Of a stretch of 13,942 nt of DNA, positions 7,177 to 13,880 are shown piece by piece. Numbering within the stretch: the first letter of the stretch is position 1; each line of letters starts with the position of its first letter. The stretch is taken from the NCBI GenBank assembly GCA_031289325.1, contig JAITPS010000001.1:1-13942 (forward strand). The letters are read 5' to 3'. Both the position numbers and the translations under genes were made by a program. This DNA is from Candidatus Methanovirga meridionalis (GTDB lineage: Archaea; Methanobacteriota; Methanobacteria; Methanobacteriales; Methanobacteriaceae). Under the pieces are notes generated by a model. It saw nothing but the letters and a program-made list of their open reading frames with translations, did not search any database and had not been told where the DNA came from.

Positions 7177-7445
7177 AAAAAACACAAAGTTATAATAGTG
7201 GTATAATATTATTGGATACTGATTTTTATATGTTAATTTTGTTATCTAAACTATAGAAAACTTTAATAAAAAATTTTAATAATTTTATAAAAATTAATTT
7301 TAATAATCTTATAGAAATTAAAGTTAATTTTATACTATTAATTTTTAGCATTGAAAAAAAGTTTATATTTTTCTAAATTTAGAAAATATTGATTTTTTAT
7401 TAGAAAGGATTATTTCTTTAAATTTAAATAATAATTTAATATCAA

Positions 7446-7541
7446 AAAAAAATTATTCATAAAAAAATTATTCATAAAAAAATTATTCAAATATTATTTA
7501 ATTTAAAATATTATTTAATTTAAAATATTATTTAATTTAAA
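7446..7541. repeat. Two adjoining short tandem repeats (15 bp x 3, 17 bp x 3)
   Basis: AAAAAAATTATTCAT is repeated three times (about 7446-7489). ATATTATTTAATTTAAA follows three times (7491-7507, 7508-7524, 7525-7541). From 7542 to 7682 the sequence stays AT-rich with partial direct repeats of ACTTTATTATACT. A TATA-like TATAAAATATAT lies near 7650, immediately before gar1, and could drive the gar1-tfb pair with a very short leader. Confidence 0.75.
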
Positions 7542-7682
7542 TATAAAAAGTTATTATTTTTTAATTAATTCAATTTTAAAAACTTTATTATACTAAAAAC
7601 TTTATTATACTTTATTATAAATCATATTATTTATTATAAATTATATTATTATAAAATATATTATTATTAGAAATGGGATTAA

Positions 7683-7949
7683 ATGAAATATATCGGAAAT
7701 ATTCTTCATCTTGCTAATTCTGGAAAGTTAATTGGAAGAACTTCTCAAAGTCCTCCTATTGGAGCTACTGTTTATAATAAAAGAAAGAATAGAATTGGAA
7801 AAATCTACAATATTTTTGGACCAACAAAAAATCCTTATATTTCAATAATTTTTAAAGTTAAAAAATTTAAATACAATGTTAATGATGAATTATATATTTT
7901 AAAATCTTCTAAAAATAAAAGGGGGAAGAAACTACGAAAGAAAGAATAA
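7683..7949 (+). CDS. gar1: H/ACA ribonucleoprotein protein Gar1
   Basis: This 88-aa archaeal Gar1 is a small beta-barrel protein that binds the Cbf5 pseudouridine synthase in H/ACA guide ribonucleoproteins and promotes release of modified rRNA. The family pattern is clear: GNILHLANSGKLIGRT at the start, then the conserved core GATVYNKRKNRIGKI, and IFGPTKNPYISI, followed by a strongly basic tail (KNKRGKKLRKKE). The length is typical for archaea, which lack the eukaryotic Gly/Arg-rich arms. The start at 7683 is supported by GGGATTAAATG, a weak ribosome site. A gar1-tfb order like this one is what I expect in Methanobacteriales. The stop lies about 100 bp before the GTG start of tfb, but the tfb frame is open back to 7919, overlapping the last ten gar1 codons. 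Confidence 0.9.
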   Translation: MKYIGNILHLANSGKLIGRTSQSPPIGATVYNKRKNRIGKIYNIFGPTKNPYISIIFKVKKFKYNVNDELYILKSSKNKRGKKLRKKE

Positions 7950-8053
7950 AAAATGAGATTCTTCATGATAGTGGAATTATTAATGATGATGTTGTTTTCA
8001 CCGATGAAAAATCTGCAGATAATGATCCAGATGAAAAAAGAAGTGACTATTAT

Positions 8054-8968
8054 GTGGTTGAAAGACAAACTAAATGTCCTGAATGTGGATCTGAAGATTT
8101 AATAGGTGACTATGAAAGAGCTGAAATTTTTTGCACTGAATGTGGTCTTGTTATAGATGATAACTTGATGGATATGGGGCCTGAATGGAGAGCATTTGAT
8201 AGTGAACAAAGAGATAAACGTACAAGAGTTGGTGCTCCAGTAACTTACACAATTCATGATAAAGGATTAAGTACAATGATTGATTGGAGGAATAAAGATA
8301 TTTATGGTAGAGATATTCCTGCAAGAAATCGTGCTCAATGGTACCGTTTAAGAAAATGGCAAAGAAAAATAAGAATTTCCAGCTCTGCTGAAAGAAATCT
8401 TGCTTTTGCTTTAAGTGAGTTAGATAGGGTTTCTTCAAGATTAGGTCTTCCAAGAAGTGTTAGAGAATCTGCTTCTGTTACTTATAGGAGTGCACTTGAA
8501 AGAAAGTTAATTCGTGGAAGAAGTATTGAAGGTGTTGTTGCTGCTTCATTATATATTGCATGTAGAAGATGTAACATTCCAAGAACTTTAGATGAAATAT
8601 CTGAGGTTTCAAGAGTAACTAAAAAAGAAGTTGGAAGAACTTATAGATTCTTATCAAGGACACTGAAAATTAGGTTAATGCCAACATCTCCTGTTGATTA
8701 TGTTCCAAGATTTGCAAGTGAATTAGGACTTTCAGCTGAAGCCCAAACAAGAGCTATTGACATAATTGGAAAAGCTTCAGCGAAAGGATTAACTTCAGGT
8801 AGAGGTCCTAATGGGGTGGCTGCAGCATCATTATACATTGCATCAGTTTTACTCACAGAAAGAAAAACTCAAAGAGATGTTGCTGACATAGCTGGTGTTA
8901 CAGAAGTTACCATTAGAAACAGGTACAAGGAACTTATAGAAAATCTTAATTTGGGAATAACTTTATAA
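8054..8968 (+). CDS. tfb: Transcription initiation factor TFB
   Basis: This archaeal TFIIB homologue bridges TBP-bound promoter DNA and RNA polymerase. With the GTG start it has 304 residues. The N-terminal zinc ribbon has Cys8, Cys11, Cys27 and Cys30 (CPEC, CTEC). The B-finger/linker contains MGPEWRAFDSEQRDKR and GAPVTYTIHDKGLST. Two cyclin-like repeats begin near RNLAFALSELDR and SPVDYVPRFASELG. The C-terminal helix-turn-helix QRDVADIAGVTEVTIRNRYK recognises the BRE. All motifs look intact. The GTG at 8054 has AGTGA 7 nt upstream and gives the usual length. However, the same frame is open back to 7919 with no ATG, GTG or TTG and reads an acidic protein-like stretch (IINDDVVFTDEKSADND), so the true N-terminus may be longer. 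The gene follows gar1 and precedes dphB (58-bp gap). Confidence 0.95.
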   Translation: MVERQTKCPECGSEDLIGDYERAEIFCTECGLVIDDNLMDMGPEWRAFDSEQRDKRTRVGAPVTYTIHDKGLSTMIDWRNKDIYGRDIPARNRAQWYRLRKWQRKIRISSSAERNLAFALSELDRVSSRLGLPRSVRESASVTYRSALERKLIRGRSIEGVVAASLYIACRRCNIPRTLDEISEVSRVTKKEVGRTYRFLSRTLKIRLMPTSPVDYVPRFASELGLSAEAQTRAIDIIGKASAKGLTSGRGPNGVAAASLYIASVLLTERKTQRDVADIAGVTEVTIRNRYKELIENLNLGITL

Positions 8969-9026
8969 ACTTTAATAAATTCTTTTAATATAAAGTATTT
9001 GATGATATTATTTATAGTGAATTAAT

Positions 9027-9833
9027 ATGCTTTATTTTGTTGGATTAGGTTTATCAGATCATGAAGATATTTCTTTAAAAGGATTGAATGTTTTAAAAAA
9101 TGTTGATTTTGTTTACGCTGAATTTTTCACTTCAAGGCTATTTAAAACTAATATTGAACTAATTGAGGAATTAATTGGTAAAGATATTATTGTATTAAAT
9201 CGTGTGGAAGTTGAAGAGGAAAATATATTCTTAAATAAAGCAAAAAAACATAATGTTGCAATAATAACTGGTGGAGATCCTTTAATAGCTACAACTCATA
9301 CTCATTTTTTAGTTGAAGCAACAAAACATGGAATTGAAACTGAAGTGATTCACGGGTCATCAATATTGTCAGCTGGAAGTGGAATATCAGGTCTTCAGCC
9401 TTATAAATTTGGAAAAGTAGTATCAATACCTTTTCCAGATAATAATTTCTTCCCACATTCTCCATATTTAATTATTGAAGAGAATTTAAAAAATAATGCT
9501 CATACTCTTATTCTTTTAGATATTCAAGCTGATAAAGATAGGTTCATGACTATTAATCAAGGACTAAAATATCTTTTAGAAGTTAGAGATGAATTATTGG
9601 ATGAAGGGAGGGAAGATCTTCTTATTAATGAAGAGACTTTAGCTATTGGAATTGCACGAGTTGGTTCAAAAGATTTGAAACTAAAAGCAGGGCGAATATA
9701 TGATTTAATCGATTTTGATTTTGGAAGTCCATTGCATTGCATTGCATTGCCTTCAAAACTCCATGTAGTTGAAGCGGAATACTTAATATCTATTTGCAAA
9801 GCAGATAAAGCTATTTTAAAAGATAATTTATAA
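9027..9833 (+). CDS. dphB: Diphthine synthase (Dph5-type methyltransferase)
   Basis: This 268-aa SAM-dependent methyltransferase of the tetrapyrrole-methylase fold methylates the modified histidine of translation elongation factor 2 during diphthamide synthesis. The family landmarks are LYFVGLGLSDHEDISLKG at the N-terminus, YAEFFTS (30-36), the SAM-site loop GGDPLIATTHTHFLVEA (82-98), HGSSILSA (109-116), and the C-terminal SPLHCIALPSKLHVVEAEYL. The length is normal. GTGA about 10 nt before the ATG (AGTGAATTAATATG) supports the start. It sits 58 bp after tfb, so co-transcription with the gar1-tfb pair is plausible. ATTGC is repeated four times in a row inside the conserved SPLHCIALP segment. 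A 13-bp tandem repeat spans the stop codon. Neither disrupts the frame. Confidence 0.93.
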   Translation: MLYFVGLGLSDHEDISLKGLNVLKNVDFVYAEFFTSRLFKTNIELIEELIGKDIIVLNRVEVEEENIFLNKAKKHNVAIITGGDPLIATTHTHFLVEATKHGIETEVIHGSSILSAGSGISGLQPYKFGKVVSIPFPDNNFFPHSPYLIIEENLKNNAHTLILLDIQADKDRFMTINQGLKYLLEVRDELLDEGREDLLINEETLAIGIARVGSKDLKLKAGRIYDLIDFDFGSPLHCIALPSKLHVVEAEYLISICKADKAILKDNL

Positions 9834-9859
9834 AGATAATTTATAAAGATAATTTATAA
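9821..9859. repeat. 13-bp tandem repeat x 3 across the dphB stop codon
   Basis: AGATAATTTATAA occurs at 9821-9833, 9834-9846 and 9847-9859. The first unit encodes the last residues (DNL) and the stop. The extra copies lie downstream in the 3' flank. This is a replication-slippage product that left the protein unchanged. Confidence 0.85.
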
Positions 9860-9926
9860 AGTAGCAATTTAAACAATATTTTTGAAATTTTAAATAATTT
9901 TTTAACTGAACAAGTAGTGTGTTAAG

Positions 9927-10226
9927 ATGGAAAATGATTTATATGACTTTGATACAAGCTGTCCAAAATGCGGTGGAAAAACAAGTAAAAAACAAATTGG
10001 ATTAGCTACATTTATAATGTGTCAAAATGTTATGGATTGTAATTTCTATAAAATTGAAAAAATTGAATCAATAGTTAACAATCCCTCTAAAGAAAGAGTT
10101 AATTGGGAAGAGTCATGGTATAAAGAAAGATTTAACAATTTCATTAGATTGAAGAAAAATAAAATCAAAAAAGATTTTATTGCAAAAGAAATGGAACATT
10201 TGAAAAATAAAGAAAAAAATAGCTAA
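9927..10226 (+). CDS. Small zinc-ribbon protein, probably the N-terminal part of a frameshifted gene
   Basis: This 99-aa product has a zinc-binding pattern, Cys12-x2-Cys15 (SCPKCGGKTSKK), then Cys32 and Cys38 (FIMCQNVMDCNFYK), followed by a charged, helix-prone region with NWEESWYKERFNNFIRLKKN and Lys/Glu-rich residues. I do not recognise a named family. Such treble-clef or ribbon domains usually bind nucleic acid or protein partners. The reading frame ends at an A7 run (10213-10219), and homologous-looking coding sequence continues in another frame through 10338 and then 10513. The natural product was therefore probably about 195 aa, a zinc ribbon plus coiled coil. The ATG is preceded by GTAGTGTGTTAAG, a weak ribosome site. 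It follows dphB by about 90 bp and may be the end of that transcript. The short form could still be expressed. Confidence 0.6.
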   Translation: MENDLYDFDTSCPKCGGKTSKKQIGLATFIMCQNVMDCNFYKIEKIESIVNNPSKERVNWEESWYKERFNNFIRLKKNKIKKDFIAKEMEHLKNKEKNS

Positions 10227-10513
10227 ACTAAAAGAACAAGTTAAAAACAAGTATAATGGATTGTTTGAAGATTTTAACCCAATAATTAAAAGTAATGAAT
10301 TTAAAATTGAAAATATTGAAACCTCTAAATTTTCTTAAGGAAGAAAAGAAAATATTACTTATACTTTATAATGAGCAACAAGTACAATTGATCAAAAAAG
10401 AAAAATTAATAAAAGAAAAAGAAAGATTAGCTGAATCTAATAAGATCAGGAAAGAAGAATTAGTAAAAGAGGAAGAAAGATTAGCTAAACTTCATAAGAT
10501 TACAAGACTATAA
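10204..10513 (+). pseudogene. Out-of-frame continuation of the zinc-ribbon gene: charged linker and coiled coil
   Basis: Frame 1 (10204-10338) reads KKIAKLKEQVKNKYNGLFED, then NPIIKSNEFKIENIETSKFS and stops. Frame 2 takes over with FLKEEKK and runs to 10513. Removing one A from the A7 run at 10213-10219 and one T from the T4 run at 10330-10333 would join all three pieces in one frame (the second join reads KFLKEEKK). The last part is a Lys/Glu-rich coiled coil with two related 17-18-residue repeats (KEKLIKEKERLAESNKIR and KEELVKEEERLAKLHKI). A 72-aa ORF starting at an ATG at 10295 exists in this frame, but its first 15 residues are the shifted reading of the other frame. Either a double homopolymer frameshift in the genome or base-calling errors would explain this. 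Confidence 0.6.
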
Positions 10514-10518
10514 TGATA

Positions 10519-10612
10519 TAAAATTAAAAATTATATTAAATTAAAAATTATATTAAATTATAAAATTAAATAAATTATATTAAATTATAAAATTAAATAA
10601 TATAATTATAGT
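10519..10612. repeat. AT-rich tandem repeats downstream of the zinc-ribbon gene
   Basis: A TTAAAAATTATATTAAA unit of 17 bp occurs twice, followed by two copies of a 27-bp unit that begins ATTATATTAAATTATAAAAT. There is no coding potential. The spacer from 10514 to 11027 consists of this, element copy 4 and a further repeat. Confidence 0.6.
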
Positions 10613-10654
10613 TACTATGGAATGGTCCTTAAATTTTGAAAAATAAGTTATTTT

Positions 10655-10810
10655 ATTAAATTATTTAATTTTAAATATTATTTTATAAAAATATATAATT
10701 TTAAATTTTAAATAATATAAATATATTTTAATTAATATAACTAATTTTAATTTAATATCTTCAAATAATATTTGTTTTTAAAAAAGTTATTTATTAAGAA
10801 CTTTATCAAA
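10655..10810 (+). repeat. Dispersed AT-rich element, copy 4 of 4
   Basis: ATTAAATTATTTAATTTTAA at the left, a TAAATAATATAAATATA middle, AATTAATATAACTAATTT, and TTATTAAGAACTTTATCAAA at the right. This is nearly collinear with copy 1 (1146-1299), including the right-hand TTATTAAGAACTT. It lies about 220 bp upstream of the ABC permease. A 63-codon minus-strand ORF that crosses its right edge is hydrophobic AT-rich noise. Confidence 0.7.
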
Positions 10811-10814
10811 CTCA

Positions 10815-10892
10815 ATATAATTTAAAAATAATATAATTAATTTAAAAATAATATAATTAATTTGATATATAATTTCTTGATATATAATTTCA
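10815..10892. repeat. 20-bp and 15-bp tandem repeats upstream of the ABC permease
   Basis: AATATAATTAATTTAAAAAT-type units of 20 bp occur about 2.5 times (10815-10863). Two GATATATAATTTCTT/A units of 15 bp follow to about 10892. Nothing is coded. They sit in the likely promoter region of the permease. Confidence 0.55.
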
Positions 10893-11017
10893 AAAATAAT
10901 AAAATAAAATGATTGAATATAAAAAATAACAATGGATTGATTAATTAAATATAAATTAGAAATGAAATTTAGATTCAATGTAGGTGTTTTAATGTTTAAT
11001 ATGAATTTTTATAAAAT

Positions 11018-11023
11018 AGGTGA
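11018..11023 (+). promoter_or_regulatory. Ribosome binding site of the ABC permease gene
   Basis: AGGTGA lies 4 nt before the ATG at 11028. It matches the complement of the archaeal 16S 3' end and is the best Shine-Dalgarno site in the window. It fixes the start. Confidence 0.75.
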
Positions 11024-11027
11024 TTAA

Positions 11028-11687
11028 ATGGATTTATTATTTTTTTCTTTTGCTTTGAAAAACATTTTTAGAAATAAATGGAGATCAACCTTTATTATTC
11101 TTCTTCTAACAATTGGTATTTTTGCATTACTCTTTAGTGTGACTCTTAGTGAAGTTAGTAAAAATCTTATAGATAATGTGAATGAATCAACGATGAAAAG
11201 TAGTTTTGGAAATGAGAATCTTTCTGCTTTACTTGAAAATTATTCAAGTATTGAAGACTTTAAGAATGATATGACAAAGAGTATGAAAACATTGTTTTTT
11301 TATATTATTGCTTTTTTTGTTCTTATTGGTACTCTTCTTATGATGATTGTGATGCTGAAGGCTGTTGGTGAGAGAACAAGAGAGATAGGTGTTTTAAAAA
11401 GTATTGGTTGGACTGATTTTAGGGTTTCTGCTTTAGTATTATTAGAATCCATTTTCCAGTTATTAATTTCATGGATTGTGGTTATAGTTCTACTTTTAAT
11501 TTTTTATTTAATAAATGGGAATAACATGGGTGAATTTTTCAATTCAGTTCATATAACTAAATTTATAGTTGAAGAGATTTTTGCAATAACTTTCTTAACA
11601 TCTTTATTTATCCCAATAATAGGAACTATAATTCCATTATATAAAGCATTCCGCATAAAACCAAGCGAAGCTATGAGGTATGAATAA
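11028..11687 (+). CDS. FtsX/MacB-type ABC transporter permease, unusually short
   Basis: This 219-aa membrane protein of the FtsX family carries the N-terminal cytoplasmic motif FALKNIFRNKWRSTFIILLL, TM1 at about 20-41, TM2 at about 88-110, TM3 at about 137-163 and TM4 at about 183-206. The signature loop after TM2 is GERTREIGVLKSIGWTDF, and the C-terminus PLYKAFRIKPSEAMRYE is typical of LolC/E and MacB permeases. With the ATPase that follows, it would form a mechanotransmission-type transporter moving lipoproteins, peptides or antibiotics out of the membrane rather than through it. Family members are usually around 380-400 aa because a folded extracellular domain sits between TM1 and TM2; here only about 45 polar residues remain. 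No frameshift is visible, so this is either a natural minimal version or an in-frame deletion. The gene ends 14 bp before the ATPase start. Confidence 0.87.
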   Translation: MDLLFFSFALKNIFRNKWRSTFIILLLTIGIFALLFSVTLSEVSKNLIDNVNESTMKSSFGNENLSALLENYSSIEDFKNDMTKSMKTLFFYIIAFFVLIGTLLMMIVMLKAVGERTREIGVLKSIGWTDFRVSALVLLESIFQLLISWIVVIVLLLIFYLINGNNMGEFFNSVHITKFIVEEIFAITFLTSLFIPIIGTIIPLYKAFRIKPSEAMRYE

Positions 11688-11701
11688 TAATTAAGGAGTT
11701 C

Positions 11702-12361
11702 ATGATTATAATGATAACCATTAAAAATTTAACTAAAATGTATGATAAGGGTAGAACAGTAGCTTTAAGAAATATTAATTTAGATATTGAAGATAGTGAA
11801 TTTGTTTCTATAATGGGTACTTCTGGTTCAGGTAAATCAACTCTATTAAATATGATCGGTGGATTGGATGTTCCAAATGAAGGAACTATTGAAGTTATGG
11901 GGGAAAACTTATCTAAAATAAAATTAAGTAAGTATAGACGAGAAACTTTAGGTTTTGTTTTCCAATTACATAACCTCATTCCTAATCTTACTTGTTTAGA
12001 AAACATTGAATTACCTTTATTTGGTAGTTCAAATTCATCATCTCAAATGAAAGATAATGCTATGAATCTTTTAAAAGCTGTTGACTTGGATGAATTCGCT
12101 AATAAACACCCAAAATATTTATCTGGTGGAGAAATGCAAAGAGTAGCTATTGCAAGAGCTTTAGTTAACAATCCTAAAGTTATACTTGCTGATGAACCAA
12201 CAGGACAACTTGATAGTGAAAATAGTGAAATGATCATGGACTTATTAGAAGAGAAGCAAAAAGAAACAAATGCAACACTTATAGTAGTAACACATGATTT
12301 TGAAATAGCTAAAAGAGCTGATAGAATAATTAAAATTAGAGATGGGCAAATTGAAAGATGA
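11702..12361 (+). CDS. MacB/LolD-type ABC transporter ATP-binding protein
   Basis: This 219-aa ATPase is complete. Walker A is GTSGSGKS (39-46), the Q-loop is VFQLHNLIPN (Gln88), the ABC signature is LSGGEMQRVAIARAL (140-154), Walker B is VILADEPTGQLDS (Asp164, Glu165), and the H-loop is VVTHD (His198). EPTGQLDS after Walker B and the overall length are typical of the LolD/MacB/FtsE subfamily that partners FtsX-like permeases, matching the gene directly upstream. AAGGAG precedes the ATG at 11702 by only 3-4 nt. A second ATG at 11711 (MITIKNLTKMY) would have wider spacing and match the family's usual N-terminus, so either start is possible. It acts in the cytoplasm as a dimer powering the permease. 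No substrate gene is adjacent; the next gene is unrelated. Confidence 0.92.
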   Translation: MIIMITIKNLTKMYDKGRTVALRNINLDIEDSEFVSIMGTSGSGKSTLLNMIGGLDVPNEGTIEVMGENLSKIKLSKYRRETLGFVFQLHNLIPNLTCLENIELPLFGSSNSSSQMKDNAMNLLKAVDLDEFANKHPKYLSGGEMQRVAIARALVNNPKVILADEPTGQLDSENSEMIMDLLEEKQKETNATLIVVTHDFEIAKRADRIIKIRDGQIER

Positions 12362-12397
12362 ATACAAAATTTTAAAACAATAGATAAATGTTTTTAA

Positions 12398-13290
12398 ATG
12401 GACATTAAAATGGATATTAAAGAAAAATTATCTTTAGGGTTAGCTGATTTTGAAAACATAATAAAAGAAGATAAGATTTATGTTGATAAAACAGATATGA
12501 TAGAGAAAATAATAAGATTAAAAAGGAAATATTATTTTCTATCAAGACCAAGAAGGTTTGGCAAATCATTATGTATAAGCACACTTAAAAATCTTTTTGA
12601 AGGCAAGAAAGAACTGTTTAAAGGTACTTACATTTATGATAGTTGGAATTGGGATAAAACATACCCAGTGATAAGATTAGATTTGAGTATTCCTAAATCG
12701 CAATCATCTGAAAAATTTGAAAAATCTTTAAATTTTTATTTGGATTCTATAGCTGAAGGTGAGTTTGGTTTTGAACTTAAAGCAGAATTTTCTAATGACA
12801 ACTCAGTGAATTAATAGAAAATGTTTACAAAAACACAGGAAAAAAAGTTGTTGTTTTAATTGATGAATATGATAAGCCAATGCTTGCAAATGTGGATAAT
12901 GAAAAAATAGCTACGAATATTTGTGATGATGTACTAAAGGATTTTTATGGTGTTTTAAAAAGTGTGGAAAGTAGTCTTAAATTTGTTTTTATAACTGGTG
13001 TTAGTAAGTTTGCTAAAACTTCATTATTTTCAGATTTAAACAATTTAGTGGATTTGACCATTAGAGAGGAATTTTCAACTATCTGTGGTTATACTCAAAA
13101 AGAACTTGAAGATTACTTTGGTTCTTTCCCTAATTTTGATGTAAATAATCTTGATTTGAAGACTATTCTTTTACAAAGTGGTTATTTAACAATTAAAAAG
13201 AAAACAATTAATCCTGGTGATTTAACTAAATATGATTTGGATATTCCTAATAAGGAAGTTCGAGAATCATTGTTTAGCTACATAAAATAA
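12398..13290 (+). pseudogene. AAA-ATPase-like (DUF1703 family) gene, frameshifted and lacking its nuclease domain
   Basis: The first frame (12398-12814) reads LSLGLADFENIIKEDKIYVD, KTDMIEKI, then the degenerate P-loop FLSRPRRFGKS and the VIRLDLS strand. A one-base loss near 12791-12800 shifts it. Frame 1 then continues as LSELIENVYKNTGKK, the Walker-B-like VVVLIDEYDKPM, FVFITGVSKFAKTSLFSDLN, and a C-terminal winged part ending IPNKEVRESLFSYIK at 13290. Intact family members run to about 500-560 aa with a PD-(D/E)XK nuclease-like C-terminal domain. Here about 200 residues are missing and a repeat lattice begins 9 bp after the stop. The start is duplicated (two 12-bp units reading ATGGACATTAAA and ATGGATATTAAA). 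There is no Shine-Dalgarno site. A C-terminal piece of the same family enters the window at 1-183. The family is confident; inactivity is likely. Confidence 0.82.
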
Positions 13291-13298
13291 ATTTTTTT

Positions 13299-13823
13299 AA
13301 AATTAAATATTATTAAAAAATATTAATTTATAATTATTTATATTAATTAAAATTTAAAATTAAATATTGTTAAAAAATATTAGTTTAAATTTATTGATAT
13401 TATTTGAAATTTGTTTATATTATTTGAAATTTGTTTATATTATTTAAAATTCATTTATATTATTTAAAATTCATTTATATTATTTAAAATTCATTTATAT
13501 TATTTAAAATTCATTTATATTATTTAAAATTCATTTATATTTATTAAAATTTAAAATTAAGTATTATTAAAAAATATTAATTGAAATTTATTTATATTAT
13601 TTGAAATTTATTTATATTATTTAAAATTCATTTATATTTATTAAAATTTAAAATTATGTATTATTAAAAAATATTAATTGAAATTTATTTATATTAATTG
13701 AAATTTATTTATATTAATTGAAATTTATTTATATTATTTAAAATTTATTTATATTAATTGAAATTTAAAATTAAATATTGTTAAAAAATATTAGTTTAAA
13801 ATTATTTATATTTATTAAAATCT
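13299..13823. repeat. Higher-order AT repeat lattice: 37-bp block plus n x 20-bp units
   Basis: A 37-bp block, recognisable by AAAATTAAATATTATTAAAA, starts at 13299, 13356, 13553, 13650 and 13767. Each block is followed by an exact whole number of 20-bp units of the type ATTTATATTATTTAAAATTC: 1, 8, 3, 4 and 1 units. Block-to-block distances are 57, 197, 97 and 117 bp, all 20n minus 3. No coding potential, no spacers, no inverted repeats. It fills the whole gap behind the truncated AAA-ATPase gene. From 13824 to the window end the sequence is T-rich. Confidence 0.85.
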
Positions 13824-13880
13824 AAAGATAATTTCCAAAAACCTTTTTTTGTTTTTTATTAGTATTAACTTTTTCTATTT

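Noticed and set aside
7118..7222. Possible box C/D guide RNA: ATGATGA near 7121 and CTGA near 7219
   Set aside because: The boxes are about 100 nt apart, far longer than archaeal C/D RNAs, and no internal C'/D' pair or terminal stem is visible.
7953..8103. ATG-started ORF overlapping the tfb upstream region in another frame
   Set aside because: It encodes an unremarkable Met-rich peptide and runs into the tfb zinc-ribbon codons in the wrong frame; the tfb frame is far more protein-like.
8151..8453. 100-aa minus-strand ORF within tfb
   Set aside because: It is fully inside the strongly conserved TFB coding region and resembles no protein.
10787..10978. 63-aa minus-strand ORF upstream of the permease
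   Set aside because: Composed of Ile, Tyr, Asn and Phe from AT-rich repeat sequence, crosses the dispersed element, and has no convincing start signal.
13299..13823. Iteron-type replication origin
   Set aside because: The repeat spacing is suggestive, but there is no Cdc6/Orc1 gene, no GC-containing origin-box motif and no initiator nearby, so it is kept only as an unexplained repeat lattice.
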